Positions 53,419 to 62,773 of a stretch of 64,000 nucleotides of DNA are shown one piece after another. Numbering within the stretch: position 1 is the first letter of the stretch; every line of letters begins with the position of its first letter. The translations under genes and the position numbers were made by a program. The stretch is from Geitlerinema sp. S16 (lineage in GTDB: Bacteria > Cyanobacteriota > Cyanobacteriia > Cyanobacteriales > Geitlerinemataceae), in assembly GCA_011390275.1 (NCBI GenBank), contig JAABST010000016.1:1-64000 (forward strand), read 5' to 3'. The notes below the pieces were generated by a model. That model was given only the letters and a program-made list of their open reading frames with translations. It had not been told where the DNA came from and did no database searches.

Positions 53419-54563
53419 AGGGCGTGAAGCCAGTCGATCGCCCGTTGAGCGGTGGCCGGAGCGAGCAAAACGCCGTTGCGGTAATGTGCCGTTGCCAGTA
53501 GCGCATTTGTCAGACCGGCGACTGGCTCAATCACCGGAGCGCTACGACCCACCGGGCGGGGTCGCATTCCCTGCCATGTGGAAATCACGTCGGCGTCTTC
53601 TAGTGCGGGATAGAACGTTTTTGCTGTGGCCATGAGCCGATCGAGTCCCTGGGGATCGGGGATCGGATCGGGGGTCGGATCGATTAGACCATTGCCATCA
53701 TCGTCGGGTGGAAATTCGACCGTTGCGCCGACCCAGATCGTGCCGGACGATCGCGGGACAACGTGAATGTCATCGCGCGTGATTATGGGAGTGCTGGGAT
53801 CGATCGGTGATTTCGGGCGCAGGTGCAGGGCTTGGCCGAGGACATTGACGATGTTGAGCGGCTCGCCTTCGGAGGCGATATCGTTGGCGATCGCGGCTGA
53901 TCCGGCTCCGGCGGTGATAATCAGCGCGTCCAGATCCACGGTTTCGATCGCGCCAGACGATCGCCGCAGCCTGATCCCCACGAGCCGATCGCTGTCCGTT
54001 AGACCCGACTCAACTCGCCCATCAAAATCGAACTGTACACCCTGCGATCGCGCCGCTGCGATCGCCGCTTCTAGCAAGGGAACCGGCTCCACTTGGCGAT
54101 CGTCCGCCGAGTAGACCGCCGCGATCGTTTGATCGAGATTAATGTAGGGGAACCGATCAGCGGCGGCTTCCGACGTCAGAATGTCGAGCTGAAAATTTTG
54201 CTCGCGACGTTCTGCGGCCAGGGTCTGCCACTTTTCAAGCGTCGGCTTGAGGCTCGTGCAGAGTTTGAGAATGCCGTGACGGTTGTAGGGAATTGATCGA
54301 CCCGTTTTCGCGATTAGTTCGGGGATCAGGGTTTCGTAGCGATCGAGGCTATCGCGTCGCAGTTTCCAGGCGCGGCTTTTGGCTTTTTTGAGCGAAATTG
54401 CCCCCATCATCACGCCCAGGGCAGCGCCGGTTGAGGCGCGGGCGGGAGGTTGGCGATCAATCACGAGGATTTCGAGATCGGGGCTGTTTGGGTCAAGGCT
54501 GCTCAGTTCGTAGGCGAGGATTGCGCCAATGATGCCGCAACCGGCGATCGCAATTTTGGTCAT
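53415..54563 (-). CDS. DAO-family FAD-dependent oxidoreductase
   Basis: This 382-residue flavoenzyme belongs to the D-amino-acid oxidase/glycine oxidase superfamily. It starts with the FAD-binding IAIAGCGIIGAILAYELSSL and ILVIDRQPPARAST. The conserved GMRPRPVGRSAPVIEP lies near the C-terminus, and the final motif is TAHYRNGVLLAPATA. The substrate could be glycine (ThiO-type, thiamine synthesis) or another amine or acid, which cannot be settled from the sequence. No thiamine gene is adjacent. The TAA stop shares three bases with the TAG of the opposing gene (53415-53418). Confidence 0.85.
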   Translation of the reverse strand: MTKIAIAGCGIIGAILAYELSSLDPNSPDLEILVIDRQPPARASTGAALGVMMGAISLKKAKSRAWKLRRDSLDRYETLIPELIAKTGRSIPYNRHGILKLCTSLKPTLEKWQTLAAERREQNFQLDILTSEAAADRFPYINLDQTIAAVYSADDRQVEPVPLLEAAIAAARSQGVQFDFDGRVESGLTDSDRLVGIRLRRSSGAIETVDLDALIITAGAGSAAIANDIASEGEPLNIVNVLGQALHLRPKSPIDPSTPIITRDDIHVVPRSSGTIWVGATVEFPPDDDGNGLIDPTPDPIPDPQGLDRLMATAKTFYPALEDADVISTWQGMRPRPVGRSAPVIEPVAGLTNALLATAHYRNGVLLAPATAQRAIDWLHAL

Positions 54564-54612
54564 GGGACGAGAGAAAACCGGCGAAACAAATAGAACAGCG
54601 TGCCAATACTAA

Positions 54613-55584
54613 TCAGAGCGGAGCGCGGGCGATCGCAAACCGATCCAGCCCCGCCAAATCACGCACGGTTCGCACCTCGCGATATCCGCGTTGGCGGAGT
54701 CGATCGCGCAGCTCTGCCCCTTGACTGGCCTCGTGTTCAACGATCCAAATCCCATCCCGATCGAGCCAGTTCAGAGCCTGATCGATTAGCACCGATAGGC
54801 AATCTAAACCCGTCTCGCCTCCGTCAAGCGCTAGGCGCGGCTCACGATCGCGGACTTCCGGCGCGAGCTGATCCACGGTTGCCGCCGGGATGTAAGGCGG
54901 ATTGCTAATCAGGGCGCGAAAGCTGATGCTGGGATCGCGATCGCGAAACGGCTCAAACCACGATCCCTGATGAAATTGGATGCGATCGGCCACGCCACAG
55001 TCAGCAGCATTTTGACGGGCGATCGCCAGCGCGGCGGCACTCGTATCGCTCGCGTGTACCGTGGCGATCGCCTGACCCGCCTCCAGCTCCCGCGCCAAAC
55101 CGATGGCGATCGCGCCGCTTCCCGTCCCCAAATCCACCCAATGCCCATCGAGGCGATCCCCCGCTGCCTCGATCGCCAGCTCGATGATCGCCTCGGTTTC
55201 CGGGCGCGGGATCAGCACATCCGGGGTGACGCGCAACTCGAATGATCGCCAGGTGGTGAAACCTGCGAGATATTGCACGGGAACGCGATCGCAACAACGC
55301 TGTTGCCAACGTTGGTCGAATTCTGAGAGGGAAATACAGGCCGGGATCGCGGATGGTTTTGTAGTTTGCGGCGTGGCTTGCGGTGTTGTTTGCGGTACTG
55401 ATCCCAGGCGCAAACTGAGCCGATCCAGTTGAGTGAGCTGCAAGACGAGCCAGTCGAGTTCTAGCAGTGGTACATCTGCCGAGATCGCCTGCTGACGGGC
55501 GCGATCGTACCAAGCAAAAAACGACGCCAGCTCAATGGTCACCGGATAGCAACGTCGCTCGAAATTACCGCGATTGATCGACAT
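54613..55584 (-). CDS. prmC: Release-factor glutamine methyltransferase
   Basis: PrmC methylates the glutamine of the GGQ motif in release factors RF1/RF2. The 323-residue protein has a helical N-terminal domain (about 1-110) with a low-complexity insert of TTPQATPQTT type at about 65-78, slightly longer than usual. The methyltransferase domain shows IPRPETEAIIELAIE, the SAM-binding VDLGTGSGAIAIGLA, and the catalytic NPPY (in ISNPPYIPA). An alternative start at a Met downstream is not supported because the family N-terminus begins before LASFFAWYDRAR. It lies 50 nt upstream of the flavoenzyme gene. Confidence 0.93.
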   Translation of the reverse strand: MSINRGNFERRCYPVTIELASFFAWYDRARQQAISADVPLLELDWLVLQLTQLDRLSLRLGSVPQTTPQATPQTTKPSAIPACISLSEFDQRWQQRCCDRVPVQYLAGFTTWRSFELRVTPDVLIPRPETEAIIELAIEAAGDRLDGHWVDLGTGSGAIAIGLARELEAGQAIATVHASDTSAAALAIARQNAADCGVADRIQFHQGSWFEPFRDRDPSISFRALISNPPYIPAATVDQLAPEVRDREPRLALDGGETGLDCLSVLIDQALNWLDRDGIWIVEHEASQGAELRDRLRQRGYREVRTVRDLAGLDRFAIARAPL

Positions 55585-55651
55585 GATTAGACGCTATTCG
55601 GCTGCGAATTCCAGCCATCAAAGGCGTTATGTTTCACCATCATTTTTAGCG

Positions 55652-58045
55652 TTAGGAATCTTCGGTTTCGACAATGCGATACAGCAGCGGCAAGGTCACC
55701 CAACGCCGGACGTCAAGGGCGTAGGTATCCGTACCAAAGTCGAGGCCAGGGAGCCGATCGCGGCTAGCGCTGTCGAGATCGGCGACGAGTGCTTCCGCCA
55801 CTTCTCCAGACAGATCGCGGGCTTCCGGCTCACGCGAGAGATCTCGCGATCCCGTGGCGTGGTTGCGGGCAAGGCTGTCGCGCGTTTGGCGAAATGGGCG
55901 ATCGCTCAGGATGGCAAACAAGCGCACCAGGCCGAGATCACGTTCCACGTTCCACGCCGTCGCTTCCGGGCGCTCCGGAACCGTCAGCACATTCCGCGCA
56001 CGGACAATCCGTTCGTCCGTATCGGGAATCGTTAAGCGGCCACAGCTATCGAGACGCACCAAAATGAAGAAGAGCGGCTGATCGCTCAGGTTTTCGAGGC
56101 GGTACTGAATTCGACTTCCCGCAGGCAGTTCGAGGGCGGAGTGGTTGTGGTTACGAGTGGATGCGGTGGTTGAAACCGCTGCGGTTTGAATGGTGCGACG
56201 CAAGCCCCGATCGGGTTCGGTTGGGTCAGTTTGCGCCAAGCCATAGGTCAGGCGCACTTTCAGCATGGACACAGTGGTGTTTTCCGTTGCCGCCAAAATT
56301 TTAAAGGCGCGGAGATCTTGTAACCGAGGCTGCAAACGTCGGATCGTGCGTTTAATGGCTTCGTCCGGTTCGAGGGGGCAGTCAAAAATCGGCTGACGAT
56401 CGAAGGCGAGCAAGGTGTAGCGCTTCCGCCAGTTTGTCTCAGACTCGGCGTTTTTGGGGCGCTCAAGCTTGGGGTTGGCGGAATTGTCGAAGCTAGAGTC
56501 TGACGGCACAGTGTCACAGTTCGTCGTGCAGCCAAACCAACAGTCAGATTCGCGATCGGAGCTGGTGATCGCCTCAATGCCCCGGAGTCCGGACAGGGCG
56601 CTGGTCGCATCCACACGCTCGATGCGCGAGAGGTGAGGTTCAAGCGCGACTGCAAGCTGAACGGATCGTGAGATCACCCGTACCACTTCAAAAATCGGGC
56701 GATCGATGACACTCGCGGTCATCACCTGAAGCGGATGAGCCGTGCGGCGTAACCCTCGATCGCGGTCAACGCGCAGCCATGTATCGCGATTGTCCGGCTG
56801 TTGATCAGCATCGCGCGAGGTGTCAGGGGTTGGAGTTGTGCTGGCGGGGGTGTCGGCGTCAGGTTTGGAGGCGGAGGTTGGCGACGTTTGAGGCGGTGGT
56901 GAGGTTGGCGCGGCTGGGGTTGGCGTAGCGGATAGGGCGATCGAGGATCGATCCACGGTCACGATCGATCCAGCCGCATAGCTAGAAAGTACCGTGGGGG
57001 GTAAACCGCCGAGCCATAGTTCTAGATCGCCGGATCGATCGGAGCTTTGGGAGACAACCGATCCGATGGTACTGGTTGGCGTCGTGGGGATAATCCCTGT
57101 GTCGATCGTGCTGCTCGTCCACGGCTCGATCGTTTGGTGACTTTGAGCCTGGAGCGACGGGGACGATCCGAGGGATTGTTCGATACGCTCAACGGTCATC
57201 GCAAGCGCAGAGTTCCAATTGGAGGTATTGCCCAAATGCCACAGGCTTTGGGTCAACATATAAGTTAGTATCCCCGCATCAAAATCTGACCAGCGGCGTT
57301 CTGTCGATAAACCGCTCGGGTCGTACGTAATGATGACCGGACGCGAGGCGGGATCTCGTCGCTGTTGTTTGGACTGGAGTCGTGATTGGGGCGCGATCGC
57401 GCTCAGCGCGGGATGCATCACGACCGACTCGGGAAGTACCCGCGATCGAATTTCCTGACGACACGGAGTCGGCAGGGTGTAACTCGCGTCGATCGTGGCG
57501 ATGACGTTGCGCGTAGGGAGCGATCGTAGCCGATCGCTCAGATCCGTCAAAGACACAGCGATCGCGTCTGCCATTACGATCGCGCGTTCCGGAGGCTCCT
57601 CCTCGAAGCCTGCCGAACTCGCCTCGGTCTCTAAAGCATCAAACGAAAGCTGTGTGCCGTAACCACTGAAGTGTAAGACCAGGGAATCTTCCGGCTTGAG
57701 CACAATAGCGAGCCGCTGAAGCTCGGCATCGAGACGATTTTCGGTGGCCGCATCGTCTAGCACGGTCGTAATGTTATCTGCCGGGAAGCCAAAACTATGC
57801 TGTAAAAGCTGCCGCTGTAGTTCGATATCCTGGTGACATCCGACAAGGTTGTTGATGGCTTGACCGGACGAGCTGTAGCGATTGATCCCCACAAGCAAGG
57901 CCATTCGCCGACCGGTCGTATTCGCCGCCATAGCTTGCCAACGCCGTCCAGCCCGCTGCGCTTCGACTTCACCTAAGCCAAGCTCAGTCAGTCCGATCGC
58001 CGCTAACAGGTGCGCCGTCTGCATCAAAAATCGCCGTCGTTTCAT
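55652..58045 (-). CDS. Pseudo-orthocaspase (caspase-fold protein, Tyr/Ser variant) with C-terminal DUF4384-like domain
   Basis: This 797-residue protein has a Tat-like N-terminus (MKRRRFLMQTAHLLAAIGL) and a peptidase C14 caspase fold at about residues 45-260, starting RRMALLVGINRY. The catalytic His position is Tyr129 (HFSGYGTQ instead of HFSGHGTQ), and the catalytic Cys position is Ser188 (TIDASYT where DxCHSG is normal). It should therefore lack normal caspase activity. The Tyr-Ser combination is a known pseudo-orthocaspase type of cyanobacteria. A Pro/Thr-rich linker spans about 365-420. The C-terminal region, with LPAGSRIQYRLENLSDQPLF, resembles DUF4384. It is probably an exported or lumenal binding or regulatory protein. 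Confidence 0.87.
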   Translation of the reverse strand: MKRRRFLMQTAHLLAAIGLTELGLGEVEAQRAGRRWQAMAANTTGRRMALLVGINRYSSSGQAINNLVGCHQDIELQRQLLQHSFGFPADNITTVLDDAATENRLDAELQRLAIVLKPEDSLVLHFSGYGTQLSFDALETEASSAGFEEEPPERAIVMADAIAVSLTDLSDRLRSLPTRNVIATIDASYTLPTPCRQEIRSRVLPESVVMHPALSAIAPQSRLQSKQQRRDPASRPVIITYDPSGLSTERRWSDFDAGILTYMLTQSLWHLGNTSNWNSALAMTVERIEQSLGSSPSLQAQSHQTIEPWTSSTIDTGIIPTTPTSTIGSVVSQSSDRSGDLELWLGGLPPTVLSSYAAGSIVTVDRSSIALSATPTPAAPTSPPPQTSPTSASKPDADTPASTTPTPDTSRDADQQPDNRDTWLRVDRDRGLRRTAHPLQVMTASVIDRPIFEVVRVISRSVQLAVALEPHLSRIERVDATSALSGLRGIEAITSSDRESDCWFGCTTNCDTVPSDSSFDNSANPKLERPKNAESETNWRKRYTLLAFDRQPIFDCPLEPDEAIKRTIRRLQPRLQDLRAFKILAATENTTVSMLKVRLTYGLAQTDPTEPDRGLRRTIQTAAVSTTASTRNHNHSALELPAGSRIQYRLENLSDQPLFFILVRLDSCGRLTIPDTDERIVRARNVLTVPERPEATAWNVERDLGLVRLFAILSDRPFRQTRDSLARNHATGSRDLSREPEARDLSGEVAEALVADLDSASRDRLPGLDFGTDTYALDVRRWVTLPLLYRIVETEDS

Positions 58046-58298
58046 GCCTCACTCGGTGGTGGAGTTGGAGGTCGCGGTACTACCCGTCGGACTAGGGTTA
58101 TGGTACTTCAATCCCTGACCGTCCGAACGTGTCACTTAACAATCAACTGGCAATCAAGTCGGTCGTTGAGATGAAAATCGAGACAGAACGCGCCCCAAAA
58201 AGCGCATAACCTTGAATGCTCACCAGATGATCACAGACGCAAACAGTTCTCAATCCAATCAATCAGATTGTCAACAATGACTCAACGCCCTGGATCGT

Positions 58299-58661
58299 TT
58301 ATTGTGAATCGTCCGAATTTTTGTAGAGAAAGCGATAGGCGCCATAGGCCAACACGAGAAATAGCCCAAAACTCAGGCCAAATGTGACCACCTGAACCAT
58401 CGTCCGCACCACCGACAAGGCCAGAATGCTACCGCCAATAATGACAGCTCCTTTCCCTGGTGTCGGCAGGGTTTCAAACCAGGCGCGAGACTGCTGATAG
58501 ATGCCCTCAAGGCTCGGACTTTGGGGTGCTTGGGGTGCTTGGGAATCTCGGTTGTTTGATGTGGTTGGGTCAGGCATCGCAGATTTTTGCGGTGATTTTG
58601 AGGACATATCGATTTCGAGTTCTTCTAGTTTGCGCTTCCAGTAGGCGTCGTCTTTCGGCAT
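58299..58661 (-). CDS. Small membrane protein with charged N-terminus
   Basis: This 120-residue protein starts MPKDDAYWKRKLEELEID, followed by a Ser/Gln/Pro-rich stretch (20-55) and a short amphipathic segment with RAWFETLPTPGKG. Two hydrophobic segments (about 70-87 and 92-112) can form a membrane hairpin, and a short acidic tail follows. I recall similar small proteins in cyanobacterial genomes, but no function is known. It is a single gene between the orthocaspase and menF. Confidence 0.7.
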   Translation of the reverse strand: MPKDDAYWKRKLEELEIDMSSKSPQKSAMPDPTTSNNRDSQAPQAPQSPSLEGIYQQSRAWFETLPTPGKGAVIIGGSILALSVVRTMVQVVTFGLSFGLFLVLAYGAYRFLYKNSDDSQ

Positions 58662-58917
58662 AGTCTTTAGGGATAGAAAATCTTGCGAGCGGTCGCGACG
58701 ATCGTAGTGTACGACGATCGTAACGAGGCGATCGGGTCTCCGCTAGCCGGGAAAACCCATCTTAGAAAAATCTTAGAAAAAATTAGAACAGCAACTGAAA
58801 CAGCAACGTTAGAAAAACGCCCCTGAGCTAACTTCGGTTGCGTCAAAATCGCGGCCTAAGTTATCGGCCTAGGTCATCGGCCAAGCTATCAGCCAAGCTA
58901 TTACCTTGAACGTTGTC

Positions 58918-60330
58918 CTAAATTAACGAATTGATCGTCGTGCGTAGCTTGAGTTCGATTTCGGCCAGCTCCCGATCGGGCTGCGATCCCGCGACGATGC
59001 CCGCCCCTGCATACAGCCGCGCCCGACAGCCATCGAGCAGCGCCGATCGAATCCCCACCAAAAAGCTCGCATTTCCCTCCGCGTCAAACCAGCCGATCGG
59101 TGCGGCAAAGAGCAGGCGATCAAACTGTTCATGGCGGCGGATTTCACGATAGGCGATCGACTGCGGCGATCCGGCTACGGCGGGCGTCGGATGCAACCGT
59201 TCGACAAGCTGTAGCGGATGAATATTCGCCGTTAGGTCGGCATAGATGGGCGTCCACAGGTGTTGGATATTCGACAATTGCAGCAGTCGAATGGGCTTGA
59301 TCGGCTCCGGTGTGATGCCTAACCCGCGCAGGCGATCGAGCAAAAAATCGACCACAACCCGATGCTCGCGCACTTCCTTCGGACTCGATAGCAATTCCTC
59401 CGCATGGGTGATATCGTCCAACGCCGTCGTCCCGCGCGGCGCAGAACCCGCCAGCGCATCCGCCACCAACCGACGCTGACGAATCGCAAACAGCCGCTCC
59501 GGACTCGCGCCGATAAACCGTTGCCCCCAGCGATTGCCGATCAAGAACAGATGGCAATCCCCGTAGCGACGGCGCAAATTTTGGAGAGAATTCACGGCAT
59601 CAAACGCTTGGGGCGCAGTCAGATCCACCGCATGAGACAGCACCGCTTTATTGAGGTCGCCCCGATCGATCATCTCCAAGACATCGGTGACCGTGGCTTT
59701 AAACCGATCAATATTGCGCCGATCAACCTGACGATCGCGCGACCCGATCGCCGGAATCACGCGATGCTGCGATCGCATCAGCGCATCGATCTCGCCCCAC
59801 ACCTGCTGAGCCAACGTCCCCGTTTCTGTCGAACCGCGCACCACCACGTTACGCACGATCGTTGTACCGCGATCGTGACGAGTGACCTGCCAGCGTGGCA
59901 AAAACAGCGTGCCACTCGGAAAGGTTCGATCGTGCTGCCGATTACGATTAAAGAACGTAAACCCACAAAAAAGATGAGGTTTCCCATAGGATAAACCAAA
60001 AGGATTCCAACTTAGAAGATTGGCAAAACAGCGTTCTGAAAACTGACGCGCAGCCTTAAATCGATCCGATTGATCCGACTCAAATAAAGCAACATGATCG
60101 ATCGCCGCGATCGCCAATTGCTCGGATTTATTCTCATAATAAAATGCTAGCTGATTTCCACATTCTAGCTTTTGCAAAATTGCAAGCGGATCAACATTCG
60201 GGCTATCAAAAGCAAAGCTTACATATCGATCCGTTTGTGAGCGATCGGCCAACTGCCGACCATCCTCTAAAAACGCTTCGAGTGCCTGACAGCCCGCCAG
60301 AGAATCAGCAAAACTGGATTGAACAGGCAT
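58918..60330 (-). CDS. menF: Isochorismate synthase
   Basis: This chorismate-utilising enzyme converts chorismate to isochorismate, the first step of phylloquinone (vitamin K1) synthesis. The 470-residue length is in range. The C-terminal catalytic half contains GASPERLFAIRQRRLVADAL, SPKEVREHRVVVDFL, the general-base-type LHPTPAVAGSP, and ARLYAGAGIVAGSQPDRELA. The N-terminal domain is less conserved, as usual. menA lies divergently 363 nt away, which supports the phylloquinone assignment over salicylate synthesis. The ATG at 60330 has no strong ribosome-binding site. Confidence 0.93.
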   Translation of the reverse strand: MPVQSSFADSLAGCQALEAFLEDGRQLADRSQTDRYVSFAFDSPNVDPLAILQKLECGNQLAFYYENKSEQLAIAAIDHVALFESDQSDRFKAARQFSERCFANLLSWNPFGLSYGKPHLFCGFTFFNRNRQHDRTFPSGTLFLPRWQVTRHDRGTTIVRNVVVRGSTETGTLAQQVWGEIDALMRSQHRVIPAIGSRDRQVDRRNIDRFKATVTDVLEMIDRGDLNKAVLSHAVDLTAPQAFDAVNSLQNLRRRYGDCHLFLIGNRWGQRFIGASPERLFAIRQRRLVADALAGSAPRGTTALDDITHAEELLSSPKEVREHRVVVDFLLDRLRGLGITPEPIKPIRLLQLSNIQHLWTPIYADLTANIHPLQLVERLHPTPAVAGSPQSIAYREIRRHEQFDRLLFAAPIGWFDAEGNASFLVGIRSALLDGCRARLYAGAGIVAGSQPDRELAEIELKLRTTINSLI

Positions 60331-60693
60331 AAACCATGTAGATGTAAAGAATTATTAAAAGCACAGAAAACAATCTGACGATTTGTAAAAGTAGAACGCT
60401 TGCCTGATTTGCTCTAAATTGAGACGTAGCAGCCCATATCGTTCTAAACGATAATCTAGCATTGTCATGACAAGGCCGGAATGGTTGATGTTGCTAGCCC
60501 TCGGCGATGTGGCAATTTGGGTGGTGCGACCCAATTAAGTGGAAGGGTATTTATAATATTGGCCGATTGAATAATCTGGGATCACTCTCGTTACTTAAAG
60601 TTATCAGAGTTAACCAGATCTAAGTTCAGAGGACTGACGTTCAATTGTTCCAATTTTATAGATATTTCTTTTTAACCTAAAACATCTATTTCT
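60331..60693. promoter_or_regulatory. menF-menA divergent promoter region
   Basis: These 363 AT-rich bases contain no gene. A perfect -10 hexamer TATAAT is at 60552-60557 on the plus strand, about 137 nt before menA, but no good -35 box is at the expected distance. Confidence 0.4.
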
Positions 60694-61629
60694 ATGGTTT
60701 CAACGACAAACTCGCCGGAACGATCAAAACTTTGGATGGCTGCAATTAAGCCGCCGATGTATACCGTTGCTGTCATTCCTATTTGGGTGGGAAGTACGAT
60801 CGCGATCGGTCAAGCATCCCAGATCGAAGCCGGATCATTGCTAATATTTTTGATGTCCGCGATCGCCATTATTGCTTGGCTAAATTTAACCAATGATGTG
60901 TTTGATTCAGAGACGGGAATTGATCAAAATAAAGCCCATTCAATTGTGAATCTAACCGGCAATAAATCCTTGATTTTTTGGTTAGCGAACAGCTTTTTGG
61001 CGGCTGGTCTCGGCGGTGTTTTTTCGCTCTCTTGGATGCAGCACGATCCAACGATTATCGCGATCGTCGCTCTCTCTTGCTTTTTGGGCTATACCTACCA
61101 AGGCCCGCCGTTTCGCCTCGGCTATCAAGGATTGGGCGAAATCATCTGCTTTATCACCTTTGGCCCGCTGGCACTCGCTGCCGCTTACTACAGCCAAACG
61201 GGAAGCTGGTCACCGCTGCTCGAATCTGGCGCGAATCTTTTGGGGCTGTTGGTCGCCGCGATCGCCATTGGTCTCGTGACCAGCCTGATTTTGTTCTGCT
61301 CACATTTTCATCAGGTCGCCGATGATATTGCCGCCGGTAAACGATCGCCGATCGTTCGCCTCGGAACCCAGCGCGGTGCAAATTTGCTGCCTTGGATTTG
61401 CGGCGCAATCTATATCGCTCCTGTGGCCGGTGTTGTGTTTGGCGCACTGCATCCGGCCTCGCTGGCGATGTTGCTCAGTATCCCGCTGGCGGCGCAGCTT
61501 TGCCGTCACGTGGGCGAAAACCACGATCGCCCCGACCTTGTCAGTAACTGCAAATTTATCGCCGTGCGGATGCATTTCGTCGGCGGTTTATTGTTCGGTT
61601 TAGGGGCGATCGTGCCGCTTTGGCTTTAG
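60694..61629 (+). CDS. menA: 2-carboxy-1,4-naphthoquinone phytyltransferase
   Basis: MenA attaches the phytyl chain to the naphthoquinone ring in phylloquinone synthesis. It is a UbiA-family prenyltransferase with about eight membrane helices. The 311-residue protein has the first Asp-rich motif LTNDVFDSETGIDQNKAHSI (about residues 66-85) and the second motif HQVADDIAAGKRSPIVRLGT (about 205-224). The start matches the family (MAAIKPPMYTVAVIPIWVG at residues 15-33). The divergent neighbour menF acts in the same pathway. The start codon was taken as the first ATG. Confidence 0.94.
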   Translation: MVSTTNSPERSKLWMAAIKPPMYTVAVIPIWVGSTIAIGQASQIEAGSLLIFLMSAIAIIAWLNLTNDVFDSETGIDQNKAHSIVNLTGNKSLIFWLANSFLAAGLGGVFSLSWMQHDPTIIAIVALSCFLGYTYQGPPFRLGYQGLGEIICFITFGPLALAAAYYSQTGSWSPLLESGANLLGLLVAAIAIGLVTSLILFCSHFHQVADDIAAGKRSPIVRLGTQRGANLLPWICGAIYIAPVAGVVFGALHPASLAMLLSIPLAAQLCRHVGENHDRPDLVSNCKFIAVRMHFVGGLLFGLGAIVPLWL

Positions 61630-61695
61630 CTGAAAAACGCAAAATATTGCAGCTGATCGTGCGGTATCGTGCCTGTTTTGACGTGAGTCTTGTTG

Positions 61696-62610
61696 CTAAA
61701 GCTGTCCGAGCATTTTGTGAGTTTGTGGTATGACGCGCACATCATTGAGGGTTTGCTTGAGCTGCGCTTGCCAGTCGAGGACTTGTTGCGGCGTGGGTGC
61801 GAGTTGGTGCTGATAAGCGTCGGGGCGAATGGCTTGGTTGCGATCGCGCAACCCGTCATCGAGCGGCGTTACTGGCTGAAGAAACACCGAAAGTTGGGGA
61901 TCGATCGCGGTGATCATTGCGCTCAGTTGCGCGATTTCATTGTCCGTTGTCGCGGCAGAAACGATCGTTTTGACGAATACCTTCGCCGTATGACCATCAC
62001 GATTCGCATCCACGCACCGACGTAAAAATGCCTCGTGTGCCGCCCAACGATTTTCGCCGCTGCTGCTGGGGAGTTTGACATCCATCCCGATCGCGTCGAG
62101 ATGGTCGAGCAAACCGTCGAGCAGTTCGGGACGGTGGCCGCCGGTTTCGAGGTAGAGGGGTAAACCCGTGCGCTGTTTGAGCTGGGGGAGGAAGGTTTTG
62201 AGGAAGGCGGCGTGTAGCAGGGGTTCGCCGCCAGTGATGCTGATGCTGTCGTGGAGGCGCGGACGATTTTGCCGATCGATCCAGTCGAGCAGGCGATCGA
62301 GTTGCACCGGATTGGGATAGATCTCGAAATCACGCTGGCCGGGAGTGGCTTCGATCGCACAGGTATCCGGAGCCGTCCAGGTATGGGCGCTATCGCAGTA
62401 ATGACAGCGCAAATCACAGAAGGCAAACCGCAGGAAAATTTGGCGCGTGCCGCAGTTCGCGCCTTCGCCTTGAATCGCAGAAAAGAGTTCGATCAGTTTC
62501 GCGGTCGGTGCGTCGGAGTTCGACGGCGGGGCGATCGTCGCGATCGGGTTGGTTTGAATTTGAGAGGACAAGGGTTCGGAACGTGAAAAACGTGAAAAAT
62601 TAACAGCCAC
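61696..62610 (-). CDS. queE: 7-carboxy-7-deazaguanine synthase (radical SAM)
   Basis: QueE makes 7-carboxy-7-deazaguanine, an intermediate of queuosine tRNA modification. The cluster motif is FCDLRCHYCDS (CxxxCxxC) near residue 65, preceded by the family signature ELFSAIQGEGANCGTRQIFL. SITGGEPLLH and GMDVKLPSSSGEN follow. At 304 residues it is longer than the usual 210-245. The first about 38 residues (Ser/Thr/Pro-rich) are not conserved, and the C-terminal domain is expanded. An in-frame start closer to the signature was not found as ATG. It converges on menA with a 66-nt gap. Confidence 0.87.
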   Translation of the reverse strand: MAVNFSRFSRSEPLSSQIQTNPIATIAPPSNSDAPTAKLIELFSAIQGEGANCGTRQIFLRFAFCDLRCHYCDSAHTWTAPDTCAIEATPGQRDFEIYPNPVQLDRLLDWIDRQNRPRLHDSISITGGEPLLHAAFLKTFLPQLKQRTGLPLYLETGGHRPELLDGLLDHLDAIGMDVKLPSSSGENRWAAHEAFLRRCVDANRDGHTAKVFVKTIVSAATTDNEIAQLSAMITAIDPQLSVFLQPVTPLDDGLRDRNQAIRPDAYQHQLAPTPQQVLDWQAQLKQTLNDVRVIPQTHKMLGQL

Positions 62611-62626
62611 GGAACGCCATAGCCGT

Positions 62627-62733
62627 AGTGGCGCGACTTAACTAAATGTGTATATTCAAAAATCCTTGAATTCCTTACCTAGTAAGCGATATAGAAGAAT
62701 TCTAAATTACTACTTTAACTAGGTCGCGCCAGT
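62627..62733. repeat. TIR element with TGGCGCGAC ends (about 107 bp)
   Basis: The left end TAGTGGCGCGACTTAACTAA is the imperfect complement of the right end TTTAACTAGGTCGCGCCAGT. The interior is AT-rich and non-coding. It lies upstream of queE. Confidence 0.55.
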
Positions 62734-62734
62734 A

Positions 62735-62753
62735 GGGTGGGCATCGCCCACCC
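62735..62753. terminator. GGGTGGGC-ATC-GCCCACCC hairpin
   Basis: A perfect 8-bp stem with a three-base loop lies 21 nt past the stop codon of the DAHP synthase gene on the minus strand. It may end that transcript, although no T-run follows on that strand. The sequence type is a common cyanobacterial repeat. Confidence 0.5.
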
Positions 62754-62773
62754 AGGGATTTAAGCCTAGAAGT

